DNA of 64,000 nucleotides from Arsenicibacter sp965247375. GTDB lineage: Bacteria > Bacteroidota > Bacteroidia > Cytophagales > Spirosomataceae. The notes beneath the pieces are model-generated. The model was not told the DNA's origin. It did no database searches and worked only from the letters and a program-made list of their open reading frames with translations. The stretch's first letter is position 1, and each line of letters opens with the position of its first letter. Shown here piece by piece: positions 53,890 to 61,385 of this stretch. The DNA is taken from the NCBI GenBank assembly GCA_965247375.1, contig CBDFHU010000004.1, positions 50,336 through 114,335 on the forward strand. Direction: 5' to 3'. Made by a program: the position numbers and the translations under genes.

Positions 53890-54387
53890 TTATTTTTCCG
53901 CCACAATAATTCTTCTCGCCTTCTTTATAATACTTTGTCTGATTACAGAAACCTCTCTAGGAGTAACACCCAACTCTTTAGCTATCACATCTGCCTTTTT
54001 CCCTTTTTCCAATAAATCAATTACCTTTTTTTGAATTTCGGTAAGCTCTAACTTTTGAAAAATTGAAACATATGTGTAGTAGGGATCTCTCTCATCATAC
54101 TCTATATCTTCATACTGGCTTTCACTCTCAGTAATCTCAGTAAACATAATTTTCGCTTTTTTACGGGCTATATCCTCACACCTCCATTTGAGCCCATTGT
54201 ATATCCAACCCTTTAGATCACTTACCCTGTCGGAGAATTCGTTATTATTTAACATCTTCTCAAGCGTTTCAACATAGTAGTCATGGACTAGGTCTTCGGC
54301 TTCCATTACATTCCCCAATCTAGCAAGAGCGAAAGAGATAAATTTTTTGTGGTTTACCTTTATGATAGCTTCTAAGTCCGCCCTCAT
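53890..54387 (-). CDS. ECF-like RNA polymerase sigma factor
   Basis: A 165-residue sigma-70 family protein. Region 2 is visible as FALARLGNVMEAEDLVHDYYVETLEKM, with DLKGWIYNGLKWRCEDIARKK completing it, and region 4 as ELTEIQKKVIDLLEKGKKADVIAKELGVTPREV, a helix-turn-helix. Length and order fit the extracytoplasmic-function group. The cargo island therefore brings its own sigma factor; its upstream region shares boxes with that of the PurA/PfkB operon, so it may direct transcription of both. No transmembrane anti-sigma gene is present. Confidence 0.78.
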   Translation of the reverse strand: MRADLEAIIKVNHKKFISFALARLGNVMEAEDLVHDYYVETLEKMLNNNEFSDRVSDLKGWIYNGLKWRCEDIARKKAKIMFTEITESESQYEDIEYDERDPYYTYVSIFQKLELTEIQKKVIDLLEKGKKADVIAKELGVTPREVSVIRQSIIKKARRIIVAEK

Positions 54388-54490
54388 TGCAGCCTAGCTT
54401 GCTTCTGCTATCAATGCACCCTACGATTACCCCTCGTAGAGAATTTGGCTGGAACTCGGCCTAACGTGTGCTATTCTTTCCATCATATGC

Positions 54491-54539
54491 TTAGTGTTTA
54501 AATTTAACTGAAATCAATGGGTGTTTTATATCATAACGT
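54491..54539. promoter_or_regulatory. Shared box pair upstream of the sigma gene
   Basis: TTAGTGTTTAAATTTA (54491-54506) and TTTATATCATAACGT (54525-54539) recur almost unchanged at 57729-57744 and 57782-57796, upstream of the nucleotide operon. The gap between the two boxes is 18 nt here and 37 nt there. The intergenic stretch 54388-54646 holds nothing else I can name. Confidence 0.6.
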
Positions 54540-54646
54540 AAGAGCTTAACGATATCACCGTCGATTACTATTTTTTTAAAAATAAATATTGTGGTGATTT
54601 TTTTTAGTCTGTACGTTTTAGTTTCAAACTAATTTATTTTACAATC

Positions 54647-54757
54647 ATGAAGAAAACACATTTAGAATCTTGGCATTTTAATGCAAAAGACTTGATTGGT
54701 ATACTATTCTACTTATCGGGCACCTTATATTATATCATAAAGCTTATTTACTTGTAA
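54647..54757 (+). CDS. Small hydrophobic peptide
   Basis: A 36-residue frame starts MKKTHLESWHFNAKD and ends with a hydrophobic helix (LIGILFYLSGTLYYIIKL). A small hairpin TTATTTAC/GTAAATAA overlaps its stop and is followed by a T run, as in an independent unit. Size and shape resemble type I toxins or other small membrane peptides. No antisense RNA promoter was identified. Chance is possible in this AT-rich stretch. Confidence 0.35.
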   Translation: MKKTHLESWHFNAKDLIGILFYLSGTLYYIIKLIYL

Positions 54758-54773
54758 ATAAAACAGCTTTTTT

Positions 54774-54841
54774 TTACTTTGTATATTATACATATAATCA
54801 AGTCAAAAAACTTATTTCTATATAGATAATATACAAAGTAA
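54774..54841. repeat. 16-bp inverted repeat behind the PurA-like gene
   Basis: TTACTTTGTATATTAT (54774-54789) faces its perfect complement ATAATATACAAAGTAA (54826-54841) across 36 nt. The right arm ends 1 nt before the stop codon of the PurA-like gene. The minus-strand exit is not followed by a T run. Confidence 0.8.
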
Positions 54842-56056
54842 TTATTTTATTTTACGCAAAAAATCGCCACACTCATTAAAGCTACAATAGAATGAATTTA
54901 TTTCATAATCTAGTAAATTGGTAATTGATAGATAATCGGTTTGTTGAATAATATTACCCTTCAAATACATTATATTATTAGCATCTATTTGATCTAGACA
55001 GGTAACAACAAGATTTTTCGTAAATCCATTTGAAAATATTGTATCACACTTGATCGCATAATTTAATAAATCAACATTAAGAATAGCCGTTCGAAAGTTT
55101 CCTTGATAATCATTATATATATTTGTTTCGTTTTCAGTATTTTTTAAAATTACGCTATATTCATCATGAAATGTACCAGATCCGTGTCTAGTATGATAGC
55201 ACCTTGTAACATAATATATATTTATATCTATTTCATTATAGCAATACTTTTTCAATAGCTCTATTGCATTTTTAGAGGATGTATTACTTCTAGTAACATA
55301 TGGGAATTGCCCAAAATCCATATCCAGTAATATACCTTGGGCTCCTTCAAATATAAATTCACTCCATTGACTATTTGCTCCTAAAACATATTCTTCTTCA
55401 ACGATTTCTATTATTTTAGTTTCGGCTAATTCTTTGATAGTATTTATACATTTATTAAAATTTTCATCTTCTATATTGTGATTAAAAACATCAAATTTAT
55501 ATTCAGTTTCTTTATCTATTTTTTTCTTATAATAGTCTCTAATCAGTTTAAGTTTTTTTTGTAGAATTGTATCTTCAAAAAGATCTCTTACATATAATTG
55601 TATTTCACTAAGTTGATGGCGCTCTATTGTTGCGCCAAATCCTAGTCCACAACTACCGTGACGCTCAGTCTTCCTCGTCAGTTCTAATACTCTATTATAC
55701 AATATGTCATAGTGAGTGGTCACTGGACAGTTAAGATCTAACAATAATTTAGGAATTATTTTTTTTTGGAGAAGTTCATTATATTCTATTATTAGCATTG
55801 TTGGAGAAAATGTGCAGTATTTGGACCAATAACTTGGCACCATTCTGAGCGTTCCAGATCCAAAACAAGAAAAAACGTGTCGTTTCCCCTCTTTTGTTAC
55901 AACGGTATGCCCTGCCTGATGCCCTCCGTTGTATCTTATTATAATAGAAGATTCTCTCCCTTTACATAGGAAGTCTGTAGTAAAGCCTTTCCCTTCGTCT
56001 CCAAAACCCAAGCCAACTACTATGGATGCGTGTTTCTCTGACGGTCCGGTTACCAA
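54842..56056 (-). CDS. Divergent adenylosuccinate synthetase-like enzyme
   Basis: PurA joins aspartate to IMP using GTP. This 404-residue relative keeps the P-loop GFGDEGKG (residues 17-24, catalytic Asp at 20), NGGHQAGH with His46, and FEGAQGILLDMDFG near 238. Other parts are changed: the IMP-phosphate loop reads HGSCGLGFGATIERH in place of GTTGRGIGPAYED, and the aspartate-binding TGRxRRxGW has become QGNFRTAILN. It retains the Asp lost in phage PurZ, so I do not call it PurZ. The substrate, the amino acid or both may differ. The TTG start overlaps the PfkB stop by 7 nt, so the two are translated together. It has no adenylosuccinate lyase neighbour and low GC. Confidence 0.75.
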   Translation of the reverse strand: MVTGPSEKHASIVVGLGFGDEGKGFTTDFLCKGRESSIIIRYNGGHQAGHTVVTKEGKRHVFSCFGSGTLRMVPSYWSKYCTFSPTMLIIEYNELLQKKIIPKLLLDLNCPVTTHYDILYNRVLELTRKTERHGSCGLGFGATIERHQLSEIQLYVRDLFEDTILQKKLKLIRDYYKKKIDKETEYKFDVFNHNIEDENFNKCINTIKELAETKIIEIVEEEYVLGANSQWSEFIFEGAQGILLDMDFGQFPYVTRSNTSSKNAIELLKKYCYNEIDINIYYVTRCYHTRHGSGTFHDEYSVILKNTENETNIYNDYQGNFRTAILNVDLLNYAIKCDTIFSNGFTKNLVVTCLDQIDANNIMYLKGNIIQQTDYLSITNLLDYEINSFYCSFNECGDFLRKIK

Positions 56057-57228
56057 GATGCTTTATAGATTGCTGTTGAGATATTAGAAACCACTGTACA
56101 TCCACTACCCACTAACATTGTTAAATCCTCTTGCTTAACATTTTCTGCTAGCGCTATCACCTTTTTACCTAAAGCCCTTGCATAGCCGACCTCAAATAGG
56201 GTACCTGCGTCTAGACCATCAATTATAGCTAATACTGTATTTGAGTTATTCAGCGCTTCTAAGTCCTTAGATACAACTTGTTCTGCACTGCCAATACCCA
56301 CATCATGAAATGGAGAAAATACATTATTGCCAAACTCTATTAATTTGACCCTCAGTTCATTAACTAACCATCTTTCCCTTATTGTAAAAAAGGGGCCGGC
56401 CAAATAGACCCTTTTTGGTTTCTTTTGCCTTTTCAAGGGAATATAGCTTCTGTATAATTCTGTGATCGGCAATATCTTCGTTTCGCAATACTGAGCGGTA
56501 AAACATGAGGCCATAATGGCTGATTCAACAGGATTTTTCTTTTCTATTGCCCATTGCCAAGTAAAAATAGCCGAAAAGATATCTCCTGAGCCTATAGGCC
56601 ATACAGTGTCAGTATCATAGACGGGAATGTGATTACAGCCTGTCTTATCAATGACAAAAGCGCCTTTAGCCCCATCTTTAATTACCACTACCTCAGCCTG
56701 CTCTTTCTCTAATAATCTTTCTCCAATCCTTTCCAGATCTTCGCTCTCCGTACATCCACAGAAGTGTACCGCCTCGCTACGATTTAGCACTAAAGCTAAA
56801 TGTTCAGCGCGGGAATTTGTTTCGTTGAACGGCACCCAGCTTTGGGGATCATATACAAGATATTCGGCTTTAATACTAAATATGCCTTCAATTTGACCAT
56901 ACATTAAAACATATGGCTCATAGCTATATGTGAACTTTAGTGGCTCTTTGACGTTATCTTGTTCTGGATATATTATAGGGCTAGATAGCGGATAGTTATA
57001 TACAAAAGATATTGTTTTAGGAATTTCAATAAATGACGGAGTAACTCCAAATGCCGAGCAAACAAGCTTTGCACTTGTTAATTTGTCTGATCCTATACAT
57101 GACTTAAGTTTAAGGCCGCTTATTTTACCTGAAAGTGCAATAGCTCCTCTAAGGCCAGAGCCATAAAGTTCATTAGAGTAGGGGTCATGACATACCTCTA
57201 TATAAGTACCCCCAATGACAGTAAGCAT
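56050..57228 (-). CDS. PfkB kinase fused to nucleoside 2-deoxyribosyltransferase
   Basis: A two-domain protein of 392 residues. Residues 1-255 are a PfkB/ribokinase fold: VIGGTYIEV start, VVIKDGAKGAFVIDKTG and the catalytic WPIGSGDIFSAIF (Asp near 216). From about 277 a nucleoside 2-deoxyribosyltransferase/N-glycosidase domain follows: KRVYLAGPFFTIRERWL, then DGLDAGTLFEVGYARALGKK with the nucleophilic Glu. The kinase would phosphorylate a nucleoside or sugar; the second domain would cut or swap the base of a nucleoside or nucleotide. It lies between a small unknown gene (gap 6 nt) and the PurA-like gene (overlap 7 nt). I know no described operon with this set. Confidence 0.8.
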   Translation of the reverse strand: MLTVIGGTYIEVCHDPYSNELYGSGLRGAIALSGKISGLKLKSCIGSDKLTSAKLVCSAFGVTPSFIEIPKTISFVYNYPLSSPIIYPEQDNVKEPLKFTYSYEPYVLMYGQIEGIFSIKAEYLVYDPQSWVPFNETNSRAEHLALVLNRSEAVHFCGCTESEDLERIGERLLEKEQAEVVVIKDGAKGAFVIDKTGCNHIPVYDTDTVWPIGSGDIFSAIFTWQWAIEKKNPVESAIMASCFTAQYCETKILPITELYRSYIPLKRQKKPKRVYLAGPFFTIRERWLVNELRVKLIEFGNNVFSPFHDVGIGSAEQVVSKDLEALNNSNTVLAIIDGLDAGTLFEVGYARALGKKVIALAENVKQEDLTMLVGSGCTVVSNISTAIYKASW

Positions 57229-57234
57229 ATATAA

Positions 57235-57564
57235 CTACTTTTTTGTTCTTACCTTGACATCGCACAAGGGGCCTTTAACATTAAGTACTTCAGCTACAAA
57301 CTTATAATTGTCCTGCATGCACTTATATAGTTGGTCTATTTCAATAATTGCAATTAGTCCACAAATTTCACCCCTATAGTTAATAGCTCCTATTGCCGTT
57401 GGGTCGGTCAATATTTTTAGCTCTAACAAATCGCCTTCAGTTAGTATACTTAGTGCGGCTTGATCTGTCTTTTGTAGGCGTGTTATGATTTGTATTGTCT
57501 CACAGCTAGTATTAGTGTATTCTAAATTCTCATAAACTTTGGGTTTTCTATTACCATTGCTCAT
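57235..57564 (-). CDS. Small protein of the nucleotide operon, HIRAN-like pattern
   Basis: A 109-residue protein, first of the three-gene operon. The stretch LTEGDLLELKIL, then TAIGAINYRGEICGLI and FVAEVLNV resembles the beta-barrel pattern of HIRAN domains (GD.L.L, AI, G..IG), which bind DNA ends or are found with helicases and nucleases. The match is by eye and weak. It could also be a small regulatory subunit of the enzymes that follow. It is separated from the PfkB fusion by 6 nt. Confidence 0.55.
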   Translation of the reverse strand: MSNGNRKPKVYENLEYTNTSCETIQIITRLQKTDQAALSILTEGDLLELKILTDPTAIGAINYRGEICGLIAIIEIDQLYKCMQDNYKFVAEVLNVKGPLCDVKVRTKK

Positions 57565-57605
57565 AATAAATAAATGTGGTTATAGTGTTCTGATTAAATA
57601 AAGCC

Positions 57606-57638
57606 TTGTCGCATTTCTAATAAATAGATTTTGTCGCA
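57606..57638. promoter_or_regulatory. Direct repeat TTGTCGCA upstream of the nucleotide operon
   Basis: TTGTCGCA occurs at 57606-57613 and 57631-57638, 25 bp apart and 40-75 nt before the first start codon. That position and spacing suit an operator. Confidence 0.45.
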
Positions 57639-57728
57639 AGGTTTCACAAAATGGATATGATCTTGCTCATAAAGACCACAAAAGAGTGATATCCAAATAT
57701 ATTCTTTTATTCAATTAATATAAATATT

Positions 57729-57796
57729 TTAGTGTTTAAATTTATTATAAGGTAAATGTTGTGCAGCCTTTATCAGATGGATTTATATCATAATGT
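57729..57796. promoter_or_regulatory. Shared box pair upstream of the nucleotide operon
   Basis: TTAGTGTTTAAATTTA (57729-57744) and TTTATATCATAATGT (57782-57796) repeat the boxes found before the sigma gene. Otherwise 57565-58370 is AT-rich noncoding sequence in which I see no gene. Confidence 0.6.
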
Positions 57797-58377
57797 GATT
57801 AACAATAAAACCTATATGAAATATAGGCAAAATTCTGACCAACTATATACTATGCTTTGTATCATTTAAATATCTGACTCAATCAGAATGATAACAATAT
57901 GGGCTTGGTCAATGATTTATCTCCTGCACCTTTACCTACTGTATACATATGAAATTTTAGTGGTATGCAACGAACGACACCTTGAGGATTAAGATCATGC
58001 ACATACTGCACTAAAATCTACCAACCTAGATAAGAATATAATTAATCGGGGAGTATCTATATGTAAAGCGCTATAGAATCATTGTGTCATTAAAATTCAA
58101 TATTACTAAGATGTTAGTTTACCTCGATTGACAAACTGCCCTAAGTCATTGTATTATCATTATATTAAGCGGTTTAACAAGAAGTCTGCAAGAAGGCCCT
58201 CTTTAGCTCTGAAGCGAGTTAAACTACCCGCCACATAACGGTCCTTTTACCGCTCCCTCAACGCTTTTGCCGCTTGCTCAAGTAAACGAAGATGATCATA
58301 TAGGTTATTTGCAAATTTGTTTTGATAAAAATAGGCAGAGGTATTGTTTCTTATTTGGCGGTTTCGCACTTTTGGGG

Positions 58378-58565
58378 TGCGTAGTTCAATCATTAATTCA
58401 CCTCAACACAAAGTCTATTCTAACTAAGCAGTAGAACATACAATCATATTGGCTGGCATACAGGTGCAAGTCCTGAGTTCTCTTCGTTGCTTTGTGCAAT
58501 GATTGGGCTACGCAGTGACCAGCCATTCATTTTACTATTCAAACATCTTTGGAAATGCGTAGCCC
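58378..58565. repeat. TGCGTAGyyC boxes and hairpins ahead of the integrase
   Basis: TGCGTAGTTCAATCATT (58378-58394) faces AATGATTGGGCTACGCA (58498-58514), matching 15 of 17 positions. A third box, TGCGTAGCCC, stands at 58556-58565. Between them TGGCTGG (58450-58456) pairs with CCAGCCA (58519-58525), and CAGG-TGCAAGT-CCTG (58461-58475) reads like a slightly changed tRNA T arm. Integrase arm sites, a directionality region or an origin are possible. No gene is supported from 57565 to 58813. Confidence 0.55.
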
Positions 58566-58813
58566 GAAGAACGCTCAAACGCCGGTAGAGTTATCCCGGC
58601 ACAGAGTCCCCGACTCATTGGCCCATTGCGGCCACAACCCCCTAATCAGGCGATTACCGCCCCGTTATCACTATTCAGGTCAACAGGCCATAAAACCGCC
58701 CGTTAGCTCATTAACACCCCTCCTATCGGCTCCGCCGTGTAGCGGCTCGCTATGCTTTCCCCTTTTGTCTCTTTCCATTAATCCCAATCATTCACAATTA
58801 AACCGTTAATCCT

Positions 58814-59116
58814 ATGAGTTCCACTAAGTATTTCGCCCTACCGGTGCACATCAACGACAGTGCTATCAAGAAAGATGACGGACAGGTGTACGGTCGTGCA
58901 CATGAAATGATGTTTATGGTTTTAGATCATTATGCGGAATTAAAAAAGAAGCTGGATGAGCATTTAGATATGCTACCCGCAACCGATGAGGAGCTTAACG
59001 AATTCAAAGTATGGATGGATTCAATGAATATGACTTTTGAAGTTGCGATTGATCTGTACTGGGGACTATTAGGGACGCTTGATGAGCCAGAGAAGGCAAA
59101 AAAAGCTAAAAAATGA
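58814..59116 (+). CDS. Small hypothetical protein before the integrase
   Basis: A 100-residue helical protein (MSSTKYFALPVHINDS; ends EPEKAKKAKK). The middle has MDSMNMTFEVAIDLYWGLLG. It overlaps the integrase start by 4 nt (ATGA), so the two are co-translated. No family is known to me. Its composition is that of the phage-like module and not of the AT-rich cargo. Confidence 0.65.
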   Translation: MSSTKYFALPVHINDSAIKKDDGQVYGRAHEMMFMVLDHYAELKKKLDEHLDMLPATDEELNEFKVWMDSMNMTFEVAIDLYWGLLGTLDEPEKAKKAKK

Positions 59117-60453
59117 CCCATATTAAATTAACGACCAAAAAGCGGATGGCAATCACCGTCCGCTTTTTTTTGCGCCAACCCGCGAAAGACGCTGACGGCA
59201 ATAAACGGCCGCTCTCTAATCCACACCCGATCCAATGCCGGGTGACGGTAGACGGCATTATAGACGCCGGTTTCTCTACCGGTGTCCGCGTCGATCCGGC
59301 CATCTGGGATCAGAAAGGACAGAAGGCTACCGGCCGTAGTGACCATGCCCAGCGGGTAACCCGGCAACTGATCCAGATTCGTACGAAACTCGAACAGATT
59401 CACGACTGGCAGTATGACCGCTACGACAAAAAGCAGGGGCCGAAGCCGACGCCCAAAACAATCCGGCATGAGTTCGATACCGGCAAAAAGCCGGTAGCCG
59501 ACAGTACCGGCACACCTCAACAGGGGATTACCCTGATTTCGGCGTTTCAGTCCTATGTTACCCAAATGGAAGATCAGCAAAAGACTCCCCTGGGCAGAAC
59601 CGATTCTACCATAACCCTGTATAAGCAAAACTTAGCCCTGCTGAAAGACTACCTTTCGAACCGGCCCGGTCTGCTGGCTGAGGATGTTACAATAGGGTGG
59701 GCGAAAAATTACTATGCGTGGCTGCTTAAGCAACCGGCCGGAAAAAACAAAAAGGGAACGCGTTCCCTGTCAACTGCACGCCGGATCGTTAAGCGGATTT
59801 CGTCCATACTGGATTACCTGAACGAGTTTCAGGTACTACCGAACGGTAATCAGGTTGCGCGTATGAAGCTACAGAAGTCCCCCGACAAGGAAGTATATTT
59901 TCTCGATCCGGCGCAGATTGACAGATTGTTTGCGCTTACTACGGACGATCCCGCTGAGGCGGTAGTACTCTGGTGGTCGCGGCTGATGGTCATTACCGGA
60001 CTGGATTACCCGGATGCAGTCCGGTATGCCCAAGACCGCGCGGCGTATACCTACAAGACGCCATACGGCGAAAAAGTGATAATTGACAGAGCAAAGACGT
60101 GTGTAACGTCTGAGATTCCGCTGACCGGCGAGGTGTTGGTTCTTCTTAATGCCCTTTTTGATCAGTACCCGACCGGGGCAAGGGTGTATTGTAAGGTGCA
60201 TGTGAATAATCGCATTGATAATGTGGCCGTTAAGATTGGATTTACCTTGCCGCTATCAATTAAGATATTCCGCAAGACAGCGGGCGCGTGGATGCTTTGG
60301 CGCGGGTTCCGGTTGGAAGCCGTCAGTAAGGCGCTCGGCCATAGTAACATTACCACGACCCAACGCTATTACGTGAAAATTACCGGCACCTTAATTGATT
60401 TAGAGATGAAACGGATGTATGAGAGTGGCGGAGGTGCTTATATGGCAGCATAA
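59113..60453 (+). CDS. Tyrosine recombinase / phage-type integrase
   Basis: A 446-residue tyrosine recombinase with the three-part layout of Bacteroidota element integrases: an N-terminal arm-binding domain (RFFLRQPAKDADG, CRVTVDGIIDAGFSTG), a SAM-like core-binding domain near 140-235, and a catalytic domain from about 255. The second Arg lies in IFRKTAGAWML, GHSNITTTQRYYVKI gives the box II Gly-His and the Tyr near 420. The usual TGLR with the first catalytic Arg reads TGLDYPDAVRY here, and the His of HxxR is Lys. It drives integration of the element, probably at a tRNA gene. Confidence 0.85.
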   Translation: MTHIKLTTKKRMAITVRFFLRQPAKDADGNKRPLSNPHPIQCRVTVDGIIDAGFSTGVRVDPAIWDQKGQKATGRSDHAQRVTRQLIQIRTKLEQIHDWQYDRYDKKQGPKPTPKTIRHEFDTGKKPVADSTGTPQQGITLISAFQSYVTQMEDQQKTPLGRTDSTITLYKQNLALLKDYLSNRPGLLAEDVTIGWAKNYYAWLLKQPAGKNKKGTRSLSTARRIVKRISSILDYLNEFQVLPNGNQVARMKLQKSPDKEVYFLDPAQIDRLFALTTDDPAEAVVLWWSRLMVITGLDYPDAVRYAQDRAAYTYKTPYGEKVIIDRAKTCVTSEIPLTGEVLVLLNALFDQYPTGARVYCKVHVNNRIDNVAVKIGFTLPLSIKIFRKTAGAWMLWRGFRLEAVSKALGHSNITTTQRYYVKITGTLIDLEMKRMYESGGGAYMAA

Positions 60454-60512
60454 ACGGGCGGGGCTGGTCGTATTTGACCCGACTCCCTCCTGTTTAAATT
60501 GGATTGTAGTAG

Positions 60513-60540
60513 AGGCTCGTCATTTGGCGGGCCTTTTTTA
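60513..60540 (+). terminator. Terminator of the integrase gene
   Basis: AGGCTCG (60513-60519) pairs with CGGGCCT (60528-60534), allowing one G:T, followed by TTTTTT. Confidence 0.75.
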
Positions 60541-60931
60541 TTCATCAAATACCAACATTGTTAATCGGCCTCGCCCGTTCGGCCAATACCTCGGCCACCC
60601 GCTATATTAGAATAGTTATACGCCATTAGCCATAATAGCGGGGTTTGTTTGCTAGATTTCTTCGTTTTATTCAATAAACCATACTTGCTTGTACAAACAT
60701 ATATATGCGTTAAAAGTACATTTGCTCTGTCGGCTGAAATACTCCACAAATCTGTCACACATAAGGATGATCTTTCGGTTTTTCCCCCTCTTTAAGGGTG
60801 TTATCTCCTCGGCAACGAGTACAATATTAATGTGCTTGAAAACAAGAGCCAACCTACTGAATCACAGCAGATATTGCAGTGCTGAGGCACGGGGATATTA
60901 CTAAGTTTTAGTTTTTTTTCTTAGTTTTTGC
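60541..60931. other. Noncoding stretch after the integrase
   Basis: No gene is supported here. Short frames on both strands look random and end soon. The right part is rich in T runs and leads into the promoter at 60932. Confidence 0.5.
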
Positions 60932-60985
60932 TTGACAATATCGCCCAGACGAGGTAGGGTTGTGAAGCTCCGGTAAAGATCGGAG
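60932..60985 (+). promoter_or_regulatory. Promoter and leader hairpin of the replication module
   Basis: TTG (60932-60934), a 20-nt spacer and TAGGGTTG (60955-60962, one mismatch to TAnnTTTG) stand before the HTH gene. The same stretch also contains TTGACA, the sigma-70 -35 box. CTCCG (60968-60972) pairs with CGGAG (60981-60985) in the leader. Confidence 0.5.
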
Positions 60986-61011
60986 TTATAACTTTTATTA
61001 ACCTCATCAAA

Positions 61012-61332
61012 ATGAAGATTACACTCGACTTAAGCGGGGATGCTGTTGAGCAACTCGCACAAGTATTAACGGATCGTCTGACCGAACGCCTGTCCAAACA
61101 AGCGGAGAACAAAGAGAAAGATGTGCGGAATGACGTACCGGAGCTCCTCAGTAGAAAGCAAGCAGCGAAACTCCTCGGCATTTCACTGCCTACGCTGGCG
61201 CTATGGTCCTCAGATACGCCCGACCGCAGTGCGTTGATTACAGCTTACCGGTTTGGCAGAACAGTAAGATACCATAAAGCTGACGTGCTCAACTCGCTTA
61301 AAGTAAGAAAAAAGTTTCAGCGTATAAAGTAG
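61012..61332 (+). CDS. Helix-turn-helix (excisionase-like) protein
   Basis: A 106-residue protein with a helical N-terminal part and a C-terminal winged HTH of the MerR/excisionase type: LLSRKQAAKLLGISLPTLALW, then RFGRTVRYHKADVLNSL. Such proteins bend attachment-site DNA to favour excision or control early genes of phages and ICEs. It follows the promoter at 60932 and precedes the KilA-N gene. Confidence 0.75.
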   Translation: MKITLDLSGDAVEQLAQVLTDRLTERLSKQAENKEKDVRNDVPELLSRKQAAKLLGISLPTLALWSSDTPDRSALITAYRFGRTVRYHKADVLNSLKVRKKFQRIK

Positions 61333-61385
61333 CCAACCCCATCCACACCAGCCCATGAAAATTAACACTCAACGTAAAATGTACT

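Noticed and set aside
54842..56056. Phage PurZ (2-aminoadenine DNA synthesis) as the identity of the PurA-like gene
   Set aside because: The catalytic Asp that PurZ lacks is kept in GFGDEGKG, and no companion dATP-removing or 2-aminoadenine polymerase gene is seen. Related chemistry is still possible.
58549..58809. An 86-codon frame just before the small gene at 58814
   Set aside because: Its Pro/Ser/Leu-rich text has no structure, and it lies in the box- and hairpin-rich control region ahead of the integrase.
60689..60904. Short frames on both strands after the integrase
   Set aside because: They overlap each other, lack family features and lie in T-rich intergenic sequence.
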